Below are positions 7,880 to 17,200 of a DNA stretch of 64,000 nucleotides, in pieces. The position numbers and the translations under genes are program-made. The notes under the pieces were generated by a model. It did no database searches, was not told the origin of the DNA, and saw only the letters and a program-made list of their open reading frames with translations. The stretch's first letter is position 1. Each line of letters starts with the position of its first letter. Source of the DNA: Bog-375 sp049587755 (GTDB lineage: Bacteria > Acidobacteriota > Terriglobia > Bryobacterales > Bryobacteraceae); assembly GCA_049587755.1 (NCBI GenBank), contig JBAVEN010000002.1:9474-73473 (forward strand). The letters run 5' to 3'.

Positions 7880-8968
7880 ATGCGCCTGTGCGCCCCATTG
7901 CTCTTGCTGGCCTGCGCCGCCGCGGCGCAAAGCCCCGGTCCGGAGCAGCTCTTCCACGCCGCCGTAGCCGCCCAGCAACGCGGCGATGACTCGACCGCCA
8001 TCCACGACTATCGGGAGTTGCTCAAGCTCGACCCCAACGTCATCGAGGCCCGCGCCAACCTCGGCGTGATTTTCGCCCGCCAGGGCCACTACGACGAAGC
8101 CATCGAACAGTACCTCGCCGCCCTCGCCGGCCATGAGTCCAATTCCGCCCTTCGCTTCAATCTGGCCCTCGCCTATTACAAAAAATCCGCCTTCGAGGAT
8201 GCCGCCCGCCAGTTCGACATTCTGCACCGCGCCAACCTGGCCGATACGCGCCTCTCCACCCTGCTCGCCGATTGCTATGCCCACTTCGGCCAGGACGAAC
8301 AGGCCCTCGACCTCCTCGGACCTCTCGAAGACGCCAACCCGAACGACCTCACTGTCGAGTCGCTGCTGGCGCCTATCCTCGTCAGCACCGGCCATCAGCG
8401 CGAGGGCATGGAGCGCTACCAGAAAATCGGCCGCCTCGGCCACAGCGCCCAGGCCTACTTGATCGCCGGACAGATCGCCCTTAAGCTCAGCCACTTCGAG
8501 GACGCGCGCGATAACGCCGATGCCGCCATCAAGCTGGATCCGAAACTGCCCGGCGTCTACACTCTGCGCGGCATGGCCCTCCCCATGCTCGGCGACTCCC
8601 AAGGCGCCATCGAGGCCCTCCACAAAGCCCTGCTCGCCGACCCCAACGACTACGACGCGCACTTCACCCTGGGCAAGACCCTCCGCACCGCGGGCGACCT
8701 CCCCGGAGCCCGCCTCCACCTCGAACGCGCTCTCCAGCTCCGGCCCGATTCCTTCCTCGCCATCTATGAAATGGCCCGCCTCGAGCGCAGCGAAGGCAAG
8801 ATCGAGGCCGCCGTCAAGGATTTCGAGCGCGTCATCCACCTCAACCCCGCCTGGGCGCAGCCTCACGTCGAGCTCTCCGCTCTCTACTTCCGCCTCAACC
8901 GCCCCGCCGATGGCGCGCGGGAGAAAGCCGAGTTCGACCGCCTCGATGCCGTGCCCGTCAAACCGTAA
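7880..8968 (+). CDS. Secreted tetratricopeptide repeat protein
   Basis: A 362-residue protein with a short signal peptide (MRLCAPLLLLACAAAAQ) and roughly nine TPR units. Typical pieces are ARANLGVIFARQGHYDEAIE, LRFNLALAYYKKSAFEDAA and DAHFTLGKTLRTAGDLPGAR. It is probably periplasmic and scaffold-like. It is similar in plan to its divergent neighbour, and the pair may come from an old duplication. No enzymatic domain is seen. Confidence 0.8.
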   Translation: MRLCAPLLLLACAAAAQSPGPEQLFHAAVAAQQRGDDSTAIHDYRELLKLDPNVIEARANLGVIFARQGHYDEAIEQYLAALAGHESNSALRFNLALAYYKKSAFEDAARQFDILHRANLADTRLSTLLADCYAHFGQDEQALDLLGPLEDANPNDLTVESLLAPILVSTGHQREGMERYQKIGRLGHSAQAYLIAGQIALKLSHFEDARDNADAAIKLDPKLPGVYTLRGMALPMLGDSQGAIEALHKALLADPNDYDAHFTLGKTLRTAGDLPGARLHLERALQLRPDSFLAIYEMARLERSEGKIEAAVKDFERVIHLNPAWAQPHVELSALYFRLNRPADGAREKAEFDRLDAVPVKP

Positions 8969-9434
8969 GTAGTTGTAAGTAAAGTTAGTAACATACCTAT
9001 AAGTTATGCATTTCTCGTCAATCGGTTGAAGTATCAAGATAACTGGAACTTACTTACATAAAGCCTCTGCCCGACGAGCCAAGTTATCCACCTGATCCTC
9101 CTTCGGCCCGCGATCCATCAGTGTTAAAAGCGTAACGGGCGCCGGAATTCGCGCGTCGAAGCGCACCGAGGTGTTGGCGCCGCATCCGATCTCAATCGCC
9201 GCAATGCCCCTGCACGTTTTGATCGGCGCCGTCGAAGCACCGCCGCCCTGGCCCAGTCGCTGAGCTCCAGGACACCCGGACGCCTCGCCGTCCGCCGTGT
9301 TAGCCGGAGCGGCCGCCGGCAGCCTGTGGGGCAGGTTGATAACCTGCGCGCCGATTGTGAATCGGCGCAGCCGGGCGCCAGCCCGGCCGCCTTTTAGCCG
9401 CCGTTCTACTCCTGCCGGTCAGCGGCCGCCCGGC
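8969..9434. other. Intergenic region with possible gene remnant and triple hairpin
   Basis: This stretch lies between convergent genes. On the minus strand, the frame ending at 9050-9052 is open for about 85 codons. Near its end it reads with protein-like composition (IEIGCGANTSVRFDARIPA, then MDRGPKEDQVDNLARRAEAL), but has no start or ribosome site I can support. It may be the 3' remnant of a decayed gene. The 9331-9387 part holds three consecutive hairpins, annotated separately. Confidence 0.4.
9331..9387. repeat. Triple-hairpin repeat
   Basis: Three adjacent perfect stems: GCAGGTT-GAT-AACCTGC (9331-9347), GCGCCGATT-GTG-AATCGGCGC (9348-9368) and GCCGGGC-GCCA-GCCCGGC (9370-9387). The first and third match the two-hairpin repeat at 6610-6650 with base changes that keep the pairing; the middle one is extra. 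It lies about 50 bases past the stop of the minus-strand CRTAC1 gene. Confidence 0.75.
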
Positions 9435-11123
9435 CTACTGCCGCTCTTTCACCTTCAGCACCTGGTCGGCGCGCACATCCTTGAGGGTTTGCACAATGCC
9501 GGATGGCCAGTGGATCTCGACTAAGTCGGCTTTTCGATCCGCGCCCAGGCCGAAATGCACCGGGCCGTCGCTCGAGGAAGCATAACCCACGGTGGTGGTC
9601 ATGTGGTTGTACTGCGCGCCGCTCCTGGTGACGAGTTTGATTCGGGCGCCGATGCCTTCGCGGTTGCTCTTGGTCCCTTCGAGCGCGATGTCGAGCCAGT
9701 GCGCCGCCCCCGGGCTGCGGTTCATCCAGATGCGGCCGGGGCCGTCGATCTGCGAAGTCACCACGTCCACCTGCCCGTCGCCATCCAGGTCGCCGAATGC
9801 CAGACCCCGGTAGCGTGCCGGCGGCGCCGCATCCAGGCCCGCTTCCGCCGTCAGCGGCTGCCATTTTCCATTGGCGCCCGTGTTACGGAATACGGTGTTC
9901 GGCTGATCCACCGTGTTGCCCGGCATCGCCAGTGAAAGCACGTCGCCGCGCGTCACGAACAAATCCTTCCAGCCGTCGTTGTCGAGGTCGTAGAACCCCA
10001 CGCCGAACCCCGCCATCGGCCAGCACTCGGCGCGCATGCCGCTCGCCGCCGTCACTTCTTCAAACCGCTTTCCACCCACGTTGCGGAAGATCGGGAATGT
10101 CTGCCGCTCCAGCGCCGAGAACACGATATCCGGATAGCCGTCGTTGTTGTAGTCCCGGAAATCCGAGCCCATCCCCGAGATGAACACTCCGTCTTCCACC
10201 AGCGCCACGCCGGCCGGAAACGCAACTTCCTCGAATCTCTTGCCGCCCACGTTGTGAAACAGGAAGTTGTACTCCGTGTCGTTGGTGACGAAGATGTCCG
10301 CAAAGCCATCCAGGTCGTAGTCCGCCATCGACGCCGACATGCCCTTGCCGACGTGCGCCCGGATGCCCCATTCCGCCGATACGTCCTTGAAGGTGCCATC
10401 GCCCTGGTTCAAGTAAAGCTGGTTGGGCGTTCCCTTGTAAAGCCGCGGGTCGCAGTAATCCGGCTTCCCCTTGTCGTTGCACTGCGGCTCGGTCGCGTAG
10501 TCCCAGCGCATGTAATTCACCACGAACAGGTCCAGCAGCCCGTCGTTGTTCACGTCCACCCACACCGCGCCCACCGCCCACAGGGGCCCGTATTCCGGGT
10601 CCGGCGCGGTCTTGATTCCGGCCTTCACGGTGACGTCGGTGAAGGTGCCGTCGCCGTTGTTGTGGTAGAGCGTGTTGCGATGCACGCCGGCGACAAAAAG
10701 ATCGGGGTAACCGTCGTTATCGTAGTCGCCCGCGGCCACGGCTTCGTCGTAGCCGGTTCCCGCCAGGCCGGCCTTCGCGGTGACGTCGGTGAACACGCCG
10801 TTGCCGTCGTTACGGAACAACCGGTTGTAATATTTCGGGTCGTCCTTTTGTAGCGTCGCCAGCCGCGCGCCGTTGGTGAAATAGATGTCGGGACGCCCGT
10901 CCCGGTTGTAATCGAACACGGCCACCCCGCCGGCCATGGTCGCCGGCGCCTGCCTGCGGCCCGCGTCCTCGCCGCTCTGGTGCTGGAAAGCAATCGCCTT
11001 CAGCTCGAATTGGATCGGCGAAGCCGCGCCCCCCGCCAGGTGCGGCGCAACCAGCGCCGCCGCGCACAGAAGCGCCGCCAGAAGAACCTCGCAGTGCCGG
11101 CCCTTTGATCTTTTCGTCCCCAT
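9435..11123 (-). CDS. CRTAC1 family protein (FG-GAP/VCBS repeats + ASPIC/UnbV)
   Basis: A 562-residue exported protein. It has a basic N terminus and hydrophobic signal segment (LLAALLCAAALVAPHLAGGA), then several FG-GAP-type repeats with D-x-D-x-D-G loops (FDYNRDGRPDIYFTNGAR, DYDNDGYPDLFVAG, DVNNDGLLDLFVVN, DYDLDGFADIFVTND, DLDGDGQVDVV). A C-terminal ASPIC/UnbV domain follows (GTKSNREGIGARIKL, YNHMTTTVGYASSSD, VHFGLG, EIHWPSG). The repeats should form a calcium-binding beta-propeller. No enzymatic function is established. It is paralogous to the truncated gene at the left edge. Confidence 0.9.
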   Translation of the reverse strand: MGTKRSKGRHCEVLLAALLCAAALVAPHLAGGAASPIQFELKAIAFQHQSGEDAGRRQAPATMAGGVAVFDYNRDGRPDIYFTNGARLATLQKDDPKYYNRLFRNDGNGVFTDVTAKAGLAGTGYDEAVAAGDYDNDGYPDLFVAGVHRNTLYHNNGDGTFTDVTVKAGIKTAPDPEYGPLWAVGAVWVDVNNDGLLDLFVVNYMRWDYATEPQCNDKGKPDYCDPRLYKGTPNQLYLNQGDGTFKDVSAEWGIRAHVGKGMSASMADYDLDGFADIFVTNDTEYNFLFHNVGGKRFEEVAFPAGVALVEDGVFISGMGSDFRDYNNDGYPDIVFSALERQTFPIFRNVGGKRFEEVTAASGMRAECWPMAGFGVGFYDLDNDGWKDLFVTRGDVLSLAMPGNTVDQPNTVFRNTGANGKWQPLTAEAGLDAAPPARYRGLAFGDLDGDGQVDVVTSQIDGPGRIWMNRSPGAAHWLDIALEGTKSNREGIGARIKLVTRSGAQYNHMTTTVGYASSSDGPVHFGLGADRKADLVEIHWPSGIVQTLKDVRADQVLKVKERQ

Positions 11124-11706
11124 TTTTCAGACCTGATCGGCCGCAAAAGAGATGACTAGCCGCCGATGAACGCAGAGTAACACGGATCGGAAAATAGGAG
11201 TCGTGATCGGCGTTCACCGGGTGCGGGACATCGGAGTCGTGGCGCCGCTGGTTCGCCGCAGAACAGCGAGCCTCTGAGCGTACCTTGTACGCATGACGCT
11301 CCGAGAAGAGACTGGAGTGAGCCCCGGCAGGGGCGGCAGAGAATAGCCCAGTGCGCGAGCACTGGGAATCGGCATCAATTCATGTAGCCCCGGAACGGGG
11401 CGTAAGAGAACTGCCAGACCAGCAGGCGAGTGCGGCGTCTGTTTCGCCCCGTTCCGGGGCTGAGGGATTTCACTTCTGGCCTCAGCGCTCACGCGCTGGG
11501 CTACTTTCTTTCGCCCTGGCGGGCTTGCCCCGGTTTGTCCTCGTGTCCAACTCCTGTGTCCCGCACCCGCGTTCACCCGCGTAAATCGGCCGCTCGCAAC
11601 AAATGATTCAGGCCTGCAAGCCGCGGCTGCGCAAGGCGTGAGCCGGGCGGGTTTGAGAATGGTGGACGCGCCGCGGCCCAGGCCGGTTCACGAAGGATGG
11701 CGGTTT
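11124..11706. other. Repeat-filled intergenic region
   Basis: No convincing gene lies here. The centre is taken by a full REPIN-like element (11318-11528). The flanks are a second, longer-range inverted pair: AATCGGCCGCAAAAG at about 11127 echoes CGTAAATCGGCCGCTCG near 11580, and GCGTTCACCGGGTGCGGGAC at 11211-11230 is the inverse of GTCCCGCACCCGCGTTCACC near 11559. The whole block 11127-11600 may therefore be one composite palindromic insertion. Confidence 0.6.
11318..11528. repeat. REPIN-like palindromic element, full copy 1
   Basis: Module order is C (about 11318-11341), A (stem CCCAGTGC-GCGA-GCACTGGG, to 11366), B (AGCCCCGGAACGGGGCG, to 11402), B' (CGCCCCGTTCCGGGGCT, from 11445), A' (CAGCGCTCACGCGCTGGG, to 11504) and C' (to 11528). 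The second half is the inverse of the first. Stem A differs from other copies by paired changes. Confidence 0.8.
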
Positions 11707-13532
11707 TCACCTCCGTATCTCAGCGCGGAGTACATTGGCGCGGGCGAATTCCATCGATGCCCTGACCGGGTCGCCGGCTTTCTGCAACTCGCTGCCCAGC
11801 GTCGCGTGGGCCCATGCGAAAGTTCGGATCAATTGCGGATTGTCAACCGCGCCGAAGTCCTCCGGCTCCGATCGCAGGAATTGTTCCAGAATCCGCGCCG
11901 CCCCGTGCCAGTCCTGCTTATCGACCGCGGCATCGTGCCGCGGCCTCCAATAGTAAGATAAGGGGGCCCAATAATAGGAGCTTGGGATCAGCGCCTGTGA
12001 CGCGGGCAACGGGAACGAGGTCCAAAGGAACACCACCACCAGCGCAGATGCAAGTACCAGTGCCTTTCTGAACTGGCGCGAGGAAATCCACTCCAGTGCT
12101 TTCACCACAACCGCGGCGGCCAGCGGGATGAGAACGGCAAAATAGGGCGCCCGGTATCGGTCCATGGGGAAGGCTGCCAGCAGCACGAAAATACCGTTCG
12201 CGGCCAACAGGTACAAAGGCGCAAGGCGCTTCCACTGTTTGATAAAGAGCGCCAATCCGGCCAGGAGCAGCGGCGAGATCAGCCTATTGGTGACCGGCGC
12301 ATAGCGAAGCACCGAAGAGTAGAGGCGGGAAAAATAGAAGTTGACGTTATCCCCCTCTTCGTACCAGTTCCAGGTCTTTTGGAATTTCAGCAGGATCAGC
12401 CGCGCCAGGCTGGCCGGTGTGTGCTCGCGCAGTGTGGCGAGCAACGCTGGAATCGCCTTCGCGTCGCTTGCGGCCAGAACGCGAAGATGGTCGGGGTAGA
12501 CCGGCAACACGGGTCCGATTCGCGGATCCTCGGAGGGCGTGTTGAACCGGACGAACGTCCAGACCCCGGCGCCGTTCCAGCTTAATGGCGGGGCGCCAAC
12601 GGCAACGTTGCGGGCGACGATCGGAGATACCGCCAGCGCGGCGCCGCAGATGATCGCCGCCGCCGGGCGAAACGCAGCGCGCGGGGATGCTCGAAATTTT
12701 AGCCAGAGAAGCACCAGGCAGCCGGCGAGGAAAACGCTGAACGTAACCTGGCAGGCCATCGCAATCCCCACAGCGAGGCCAGCGATCCACCAGCGGCGCC
12801 ACGAACCGCCGGAAAGTGCCCACTCCAGGGCCGCCACCGCTGCCGCGGCCAGGAACGCCATCAAGGTGGTTCGCAGCAGCGTGAGTTCGAAGATCAGGAG
12901 CGGTGAGTAGAACAGGATGAGCACGCCGCAAACGGCCGCCGTCAACTCGCCGAAGTACCGCCGGGCAATCAGGTAGACTAGCAGGTTGGTGGCGACGCCC
13001 AGCATCATCTGCCAGGCGAAAACAGCGCGTACCGAAGCGCCAGCCAGCCAGTACGTAAACGCGATCAGATAAACGTAGAGCGGTTCCTGGTAGTATTCTT
13101 TGCCGTGAGTCCAACGCTCCCACAGCGCGCGATAAAGCGCATCGGTGTCGCCGTGTGGCACGCCGGCGGCTTCGTATTGCGCAATCTGTTCGGGATGAGC
13201 GTGGAAATACGCCGCGGCCGGCGCAACCTGCCAGGAGAAGAACGGCTGCAGCGGCTGCCTGCCCAGCGCATCGCGGTGGACAATCACTTTGGCCCAGTGG
13301 TCAAAAAACTCATATCGGTCTCAGACCACAGGTGTCCGTAAAGAAGAGGGCCGTCTCTGGCTTCTAAATAGTAGCCGGCGCGGATCAGGGCCGACAGCGC
13401 CAGCAGCAGAATGAGGACCAGCTTCCGATGGGCAGCCAGCCACTGCGCGATCTCTTCCAGCAGCGGGCGGCCAGCCGCGATCGGCTGAGGCGCTTGGGCG
13501 CCGCGCTTGTGGGCTCTCTTGCGAGGCGGCAT
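11707..13532 (-). pseudogene. Polytopic glycosyltransferase-like membrane protein, frameshifted
   Basis: Two adjoining frames make one protein. The first starts at ATG 13532 (MPPRKRAHKRG...), includes a membrane helix (LVLILLLALSALIRAGYYLE) and ends prematurely at 13284. The second runs to TGA at 11707. The first ends in WSETDMSF then changes meaning at a run of six T (13303-13308, minus strand). With seven T the text reads SFFDHWAKVIVHRDALGRQP and continues in the second frame, giving a protein of about 608 residues with ten or more membrane helices. It resembles PMT/ArnT-type transferases acting on lipid-linked sugars. It may be a sequencing or assembly error or a true pseudogene. A TPR-like tail (residues near the C terminus, RILEQFLRSEPEDFGAVDN) is present. 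Confidence 0.75.
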
Positions 13533-13590
13533 GGCGGGGAATCTACTCGATGATAACAACTAGCGAAGCATTCCTTCGCTTCTCGTATTG

Positions 13591-13770
13591 CGGCGGGTTC
13601 GCGACATGGAAATGGCAGGGCCTGGATTCCTAGTGAATCCGCCACCATCTGAGCGCACAGGTACGCAAAGAAACTTTCAGCCCGGAGGGCGCAAGACAGT
13701 AGCCCACGGCGTGAGCCGTGTGGAATCCCGACGCCCCTTCCCAGCCCCGGAACGGGGCGGAACATCCATG
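13591..13770. repeat. Direct repeat unit, copy 1
   Basis: CGGCGGGTTCGCGACATGGA begins both copies, followed by AATGGCAGGGCCTGGATTC, CCACCATCTGAGCGCACAGG and the C-A-B module, ending AACATCCATG. The second copy is offset by 332-333 bases. The leading part, on the minus strand, reads like the same short peptide in both copies, but no start site supports a gene. Confidence 0.75.
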
Positions 13771-13866
13771 ACGGAAGCGTCTTTCGCCCCGTTCCGGGGC
13801 TATACGCAATCCCCCTTTTCCCGACGGCTCACGCCGTGGGCTACCATCTTTCGCTCCTCCGGAGCT
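13679..13866. repeat. REPIN-like palindromic element, full copy 2
   Basis: C starts at 13679 (CAGCCCGGAGGGCGCAAGAC). A is AGCCCACGGCGTGAGCCGTG (13701-13720), B AGCCCCGGAACGGGGCG (13743-13759), B' 13785-13801, A' CGACGGCTCACGCCGTGGGC (from 13822) and C' runs to about 13866. The A loop is GTGA and the stem is CACGGC/GCCGTG. Confidence 0.8.
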
Positions 13867-13922
13867 TCACTCGCACCCGATTCTGAAACGTGGGATCCAC
13901 TTCTGTGTCGCACACCGTATCG

Positions 13923-14103
13923 CGGCGGGTTCGCGACATGGAAATGGCAGGGCCTGGATTCGTAGTGAATCTGCCACCATCTGAGCGCACAGGTACGCAA
14001 GCAAAGTTTCCAGCCCGGAGGGCGCAAGCGAGTAGCCCACGGCGTGAGCCGTGTGGAATCCTGACGGCCCTTCCCAGCCCCGGAACGGGGCGGAACATCC
14101 ATG
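13923..14103. repeat. Direct repeat unit, copy 2
   Basis: Second copy of the unit at 13591-13770. It contains only the C-A-B half element (14011-14092); the inverted half is missing. Differences from copy 1 are scattered single bases and a few indels. Confidence 0.75.
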
Positions 14104-14175
14104 GGGGCAGTTGCAAGTCGAGGGCTGAGGCGGGGCAAGTGAAAACGATCGCCAGCGGCGCCGTGGTCTGGCCAC

Positions 14176-14208
14176 AAAAAAAGGGGCGGCTTGCGGCCGC
14201 CCCTTTTT
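14176..14208 (-). terminator. Intrinsic terminator after the TonB-type gene
   Basis: Stem GGGGCGGC (14183-14190), loop TTGCG, GCCGCCCC (14196-14203). It is flanked by a seven-base A run on the left and five T on the right. On the minus strand it reads as a GC-rich stem followed by a T tract, 28 bases after the stop of the 14236-17919 gene. The symmetry would let it work on both strands. Confidence 0.85.
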
Positions 14209-14235
14209 GGTTAGGTAAGCCTCACACTGCGAGAC

Positions 14236-17200
14236 TTAGAAGTTATACTTGAGCGCGAACTCGACCACGCGGCGTACCCCGTTGGAATCGTAATAGGGGT
14301 TGCCCGAGGTGTGAGTGTTCACGTTGGTGGACGAGAACGCGTTGGTTCCCGGCATGGCGAAGTTGAGGTTGATATCGTTGGATCCGCCAACCCCGAACTG
14401 CGGCAGCGCGTGATTCAGGAAGTTGAATGCAGAGAACCGAAGCTCGACTCTCTGATGCTCCTTGAATGCAAACCGCTTGTAAATCGCCAGGTCGCTGTTG
14501 AAGAACGCCGGACCCTTGATGTAGGGCCAGACAATGTCGCCCTCCATTCCCGGAGGCGGAGGAGTGAAGCAGGCCGGATTGAAGTACTTCCCGCCGCCCT
14601 TACGCGGATCGCAGGTCAACAGCGGCGTCAGTTGCACCGCGTTGGTGCCGAGTTCGGTCGATGCGGAGAAGTTGGCAGGCCAGTTCACGTTCAGGTCGCC
14701 TTGCGTGTTGGGCTGAATCGGCGCGCCCGATTGCAGCTGCGTGATGCCGGAAAGCACCCAGCCATTGACAACGCCGCCCGCAAACGCGTTCCCCTTTACC
14801 GGACTCGGCAGGTTGAACACGTATGCGGCGTTGAAGATCTGGGTGTGATCCCAGGCCAGGACACCGTAGTTCGCGGCGAAGTTGTACGGCCACACATCGT
14901 AACCGTCGCCGTTGCCGTTGACGGTTTCACCGTCGCGAACGCCCAGCACCTTGCTGAAGGTGTAATTGGTGGTGAACGTCACGCGGCCGGTTTGCTTCTG
15001 CCACGAAACGATGAACCCGTTGTAGTTGGAGTAGCTGCCATGCGACACCAGCGTCATACCCGTGTAGAAATGGAGCGGGTAATAATCGTTGGTCCCGAAG
15101 TTGGTCGGCTCCGGCTGGTTGATTGTGGCGCCTGGCGCGCCCGTCAACGGATCCGGTTGGAAGAAACCGCCCAGCGGCACCACGTCGAGGTTCGACAGGT
15201 TGCCGTTGTTGCTCTGGTTCAACTCGTCATACGAATGGTTGCCGGTGTACTGCAATTCGAGTACGCTGCGTCCCGGCAGCCGTTGGTCGATGGTCACGTT
15301 GTAGGTCCAGGTGTAAGGCACCCGTTCATCATTCATCTGCATGATGCCGGAAGCACCCGAGCCGGAACCCGCTACGCCGCTTCCAGGCGCGTACGCCGCG
15401 AAGTTATTCCAGCCCACGCAGCAGCCCCAGGTGGTATAAAGAGTCTCCACATTGACGGGAGCGCTGAAGGCGCCGCTGCTGGCGCTGTTATAGGCGATCT
15501 GGTAGCGGTACAGGCCAATGCCGCCGCGCACCACCGTCTTGCCGTCGCCGAATATGTCATACGCGGCGCCGACGCGAGGCAGGGCGAAAAGCGGTTTCGA
15601 AGGGAAGCCCGACATTGGAATCGCCGAATTGATGGCGTGCCATGACAGGCCGTCCCATGGAATCGTGCTGCTGGCCGAGTTCACGTAAGTGGCCGGATCC
15701 CAAACCGCGAGACCGGGACACGGCGAAATCTGTTGCGTGCCTAGGGGCAAACCAGGGCAATTCGCCTCGACCCAGTTGCCAAGGTGGTCGAACCGGATAC
15801 CCAAGGTCAGGGTGAGCCGCCGGCCGGCCTTCCACGAGTCGTTTACGTAAAACCCGTAAGTGTAGTATTTGAAGTTATTCGTCACTGCGCCGTTCGCTTG
15901 GCCGAAGCTATCTGCGTGTGCGATGACTTCATCCGCCAACGGATTGCCGGTGGTGGTGGCGTTCCACGGGTCGAATTCCGCAATACCCATGGTGGAACCG
16001 GCGCCCGCGTCGCTCTGATAGTTCTGGGCGTAGTCCCAATAGAAGCCGACCTTCAGAGTATGCTTCCCGACCACGTAGTTGACGTTGTCGGAAATGTTCG
16101 GCGTGGCTGAATCCTTGCCGAAGGTGTTTTGCGAGCCCTTGAACACCGTACCGTACTGTTGCGAATAGTAACCGGCGGTCGCGTTATTCCAGCCATACAG
16201 GTCCGGAAGCTGCGGCGTGAACGGGTTCTTGAAGAAGCCCGTATAGCTGAAGTTCAATTTAGAAGGATCCACCGCGCTCGGCTGGGTCAGGATGGAGGGA
16301 TTGTCGAATACGGCATCCGCGAATACGAGTTCATTGGTCAGCGTGGGGCTGAACACATGAACCAGGTTCGCGCTATACACGTTGGCGAGCTGGGTCGCAA
16401 TCTGCGGCGACGGATAAGGCAGCGTCGCGGGAGATCCCCACCACCAGAGGTAGAACGGGCTCTGGTCGATCTCATGCTGGTGATTCCAACTGAAATACAG
16501 CTTCGTCTTGTCGCTGATGTTGTAATCGCCGCGGAGACGGAGTTCCCACCGGTTTACGGGCGGGCCGAGGAAGTAGTCGTAGTTGCTGCCCGAACCGTTG
16601 CTGGTCGGGTTCTCGTTCGGCGCCGGAAACGTCTTCAGGTAAGCCAGCGAATTCGGATCGATCAGGCTCTGCGGAATCATGCCGCCCACGATGTTGGTGA
16701 GGCTGCCGCAGCCGGCTCCGGTGTTGGTGCCGTTGACGCAAGGAACCACCGCGCCGTTGGAATGGGAGTTGGCAAAGCCGGGGCCCCAACTGGCGAGGTA
16801 AGCCGGGCTGAAATTGCCCTGCTGCATCTGGGCAGTGGGAATGACGAATTGGTACGACGAACCCGCGGGCTGCTGTTTCATGTACTCATATGCGCCGTAG
16901 AAAAACAGCTTGTCGCGGTTGCGATTGAATTTCGAGCCGGGGATCAGCACTGGGCCGCCGAAATCGCCGCCCGGATAATAGAAGCTGTCGCTGATCGGCT
17001 TGAGGCCCTGCGACTTGTCATAGGAGTCAATCGCATTGAAATCGCCATTGCGGGTATACAGGTAAGCTTGCCCGTGGAACTGGGCGCTGCCGCTCTTGCC
17101 GTATGCCTGGAAGGTCACCGGCCCCTTCGCGAAAGATGCATCGTAGGCCGATGTCAGGATCGATACTTCCGCCACCTGGTTCTGGTTGATGTTGGCGGTC

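Larger units (their letters stand above)
13533..14235. other. Repeat-rich intergenic region
   Basis: No gene is supported. The region holds a direct duplication (13591-13770 and 13923-14103, about 90% identical by eye). Each copy starts with CGGCGGGTTCGCGACATGGA and ends in a C-A-B repeat module. In the first copy this is completed by the inverted B'-A'-C' half. A terminator lies at 14176-14208. Confidence 0.7.

Noticed and set aside
11124..14235. CRISPR array considered because of many short repeats
   Set aside because: Repeats are palindromic and of irregular spacing, without equal-length spacers, and no cas gene is present.
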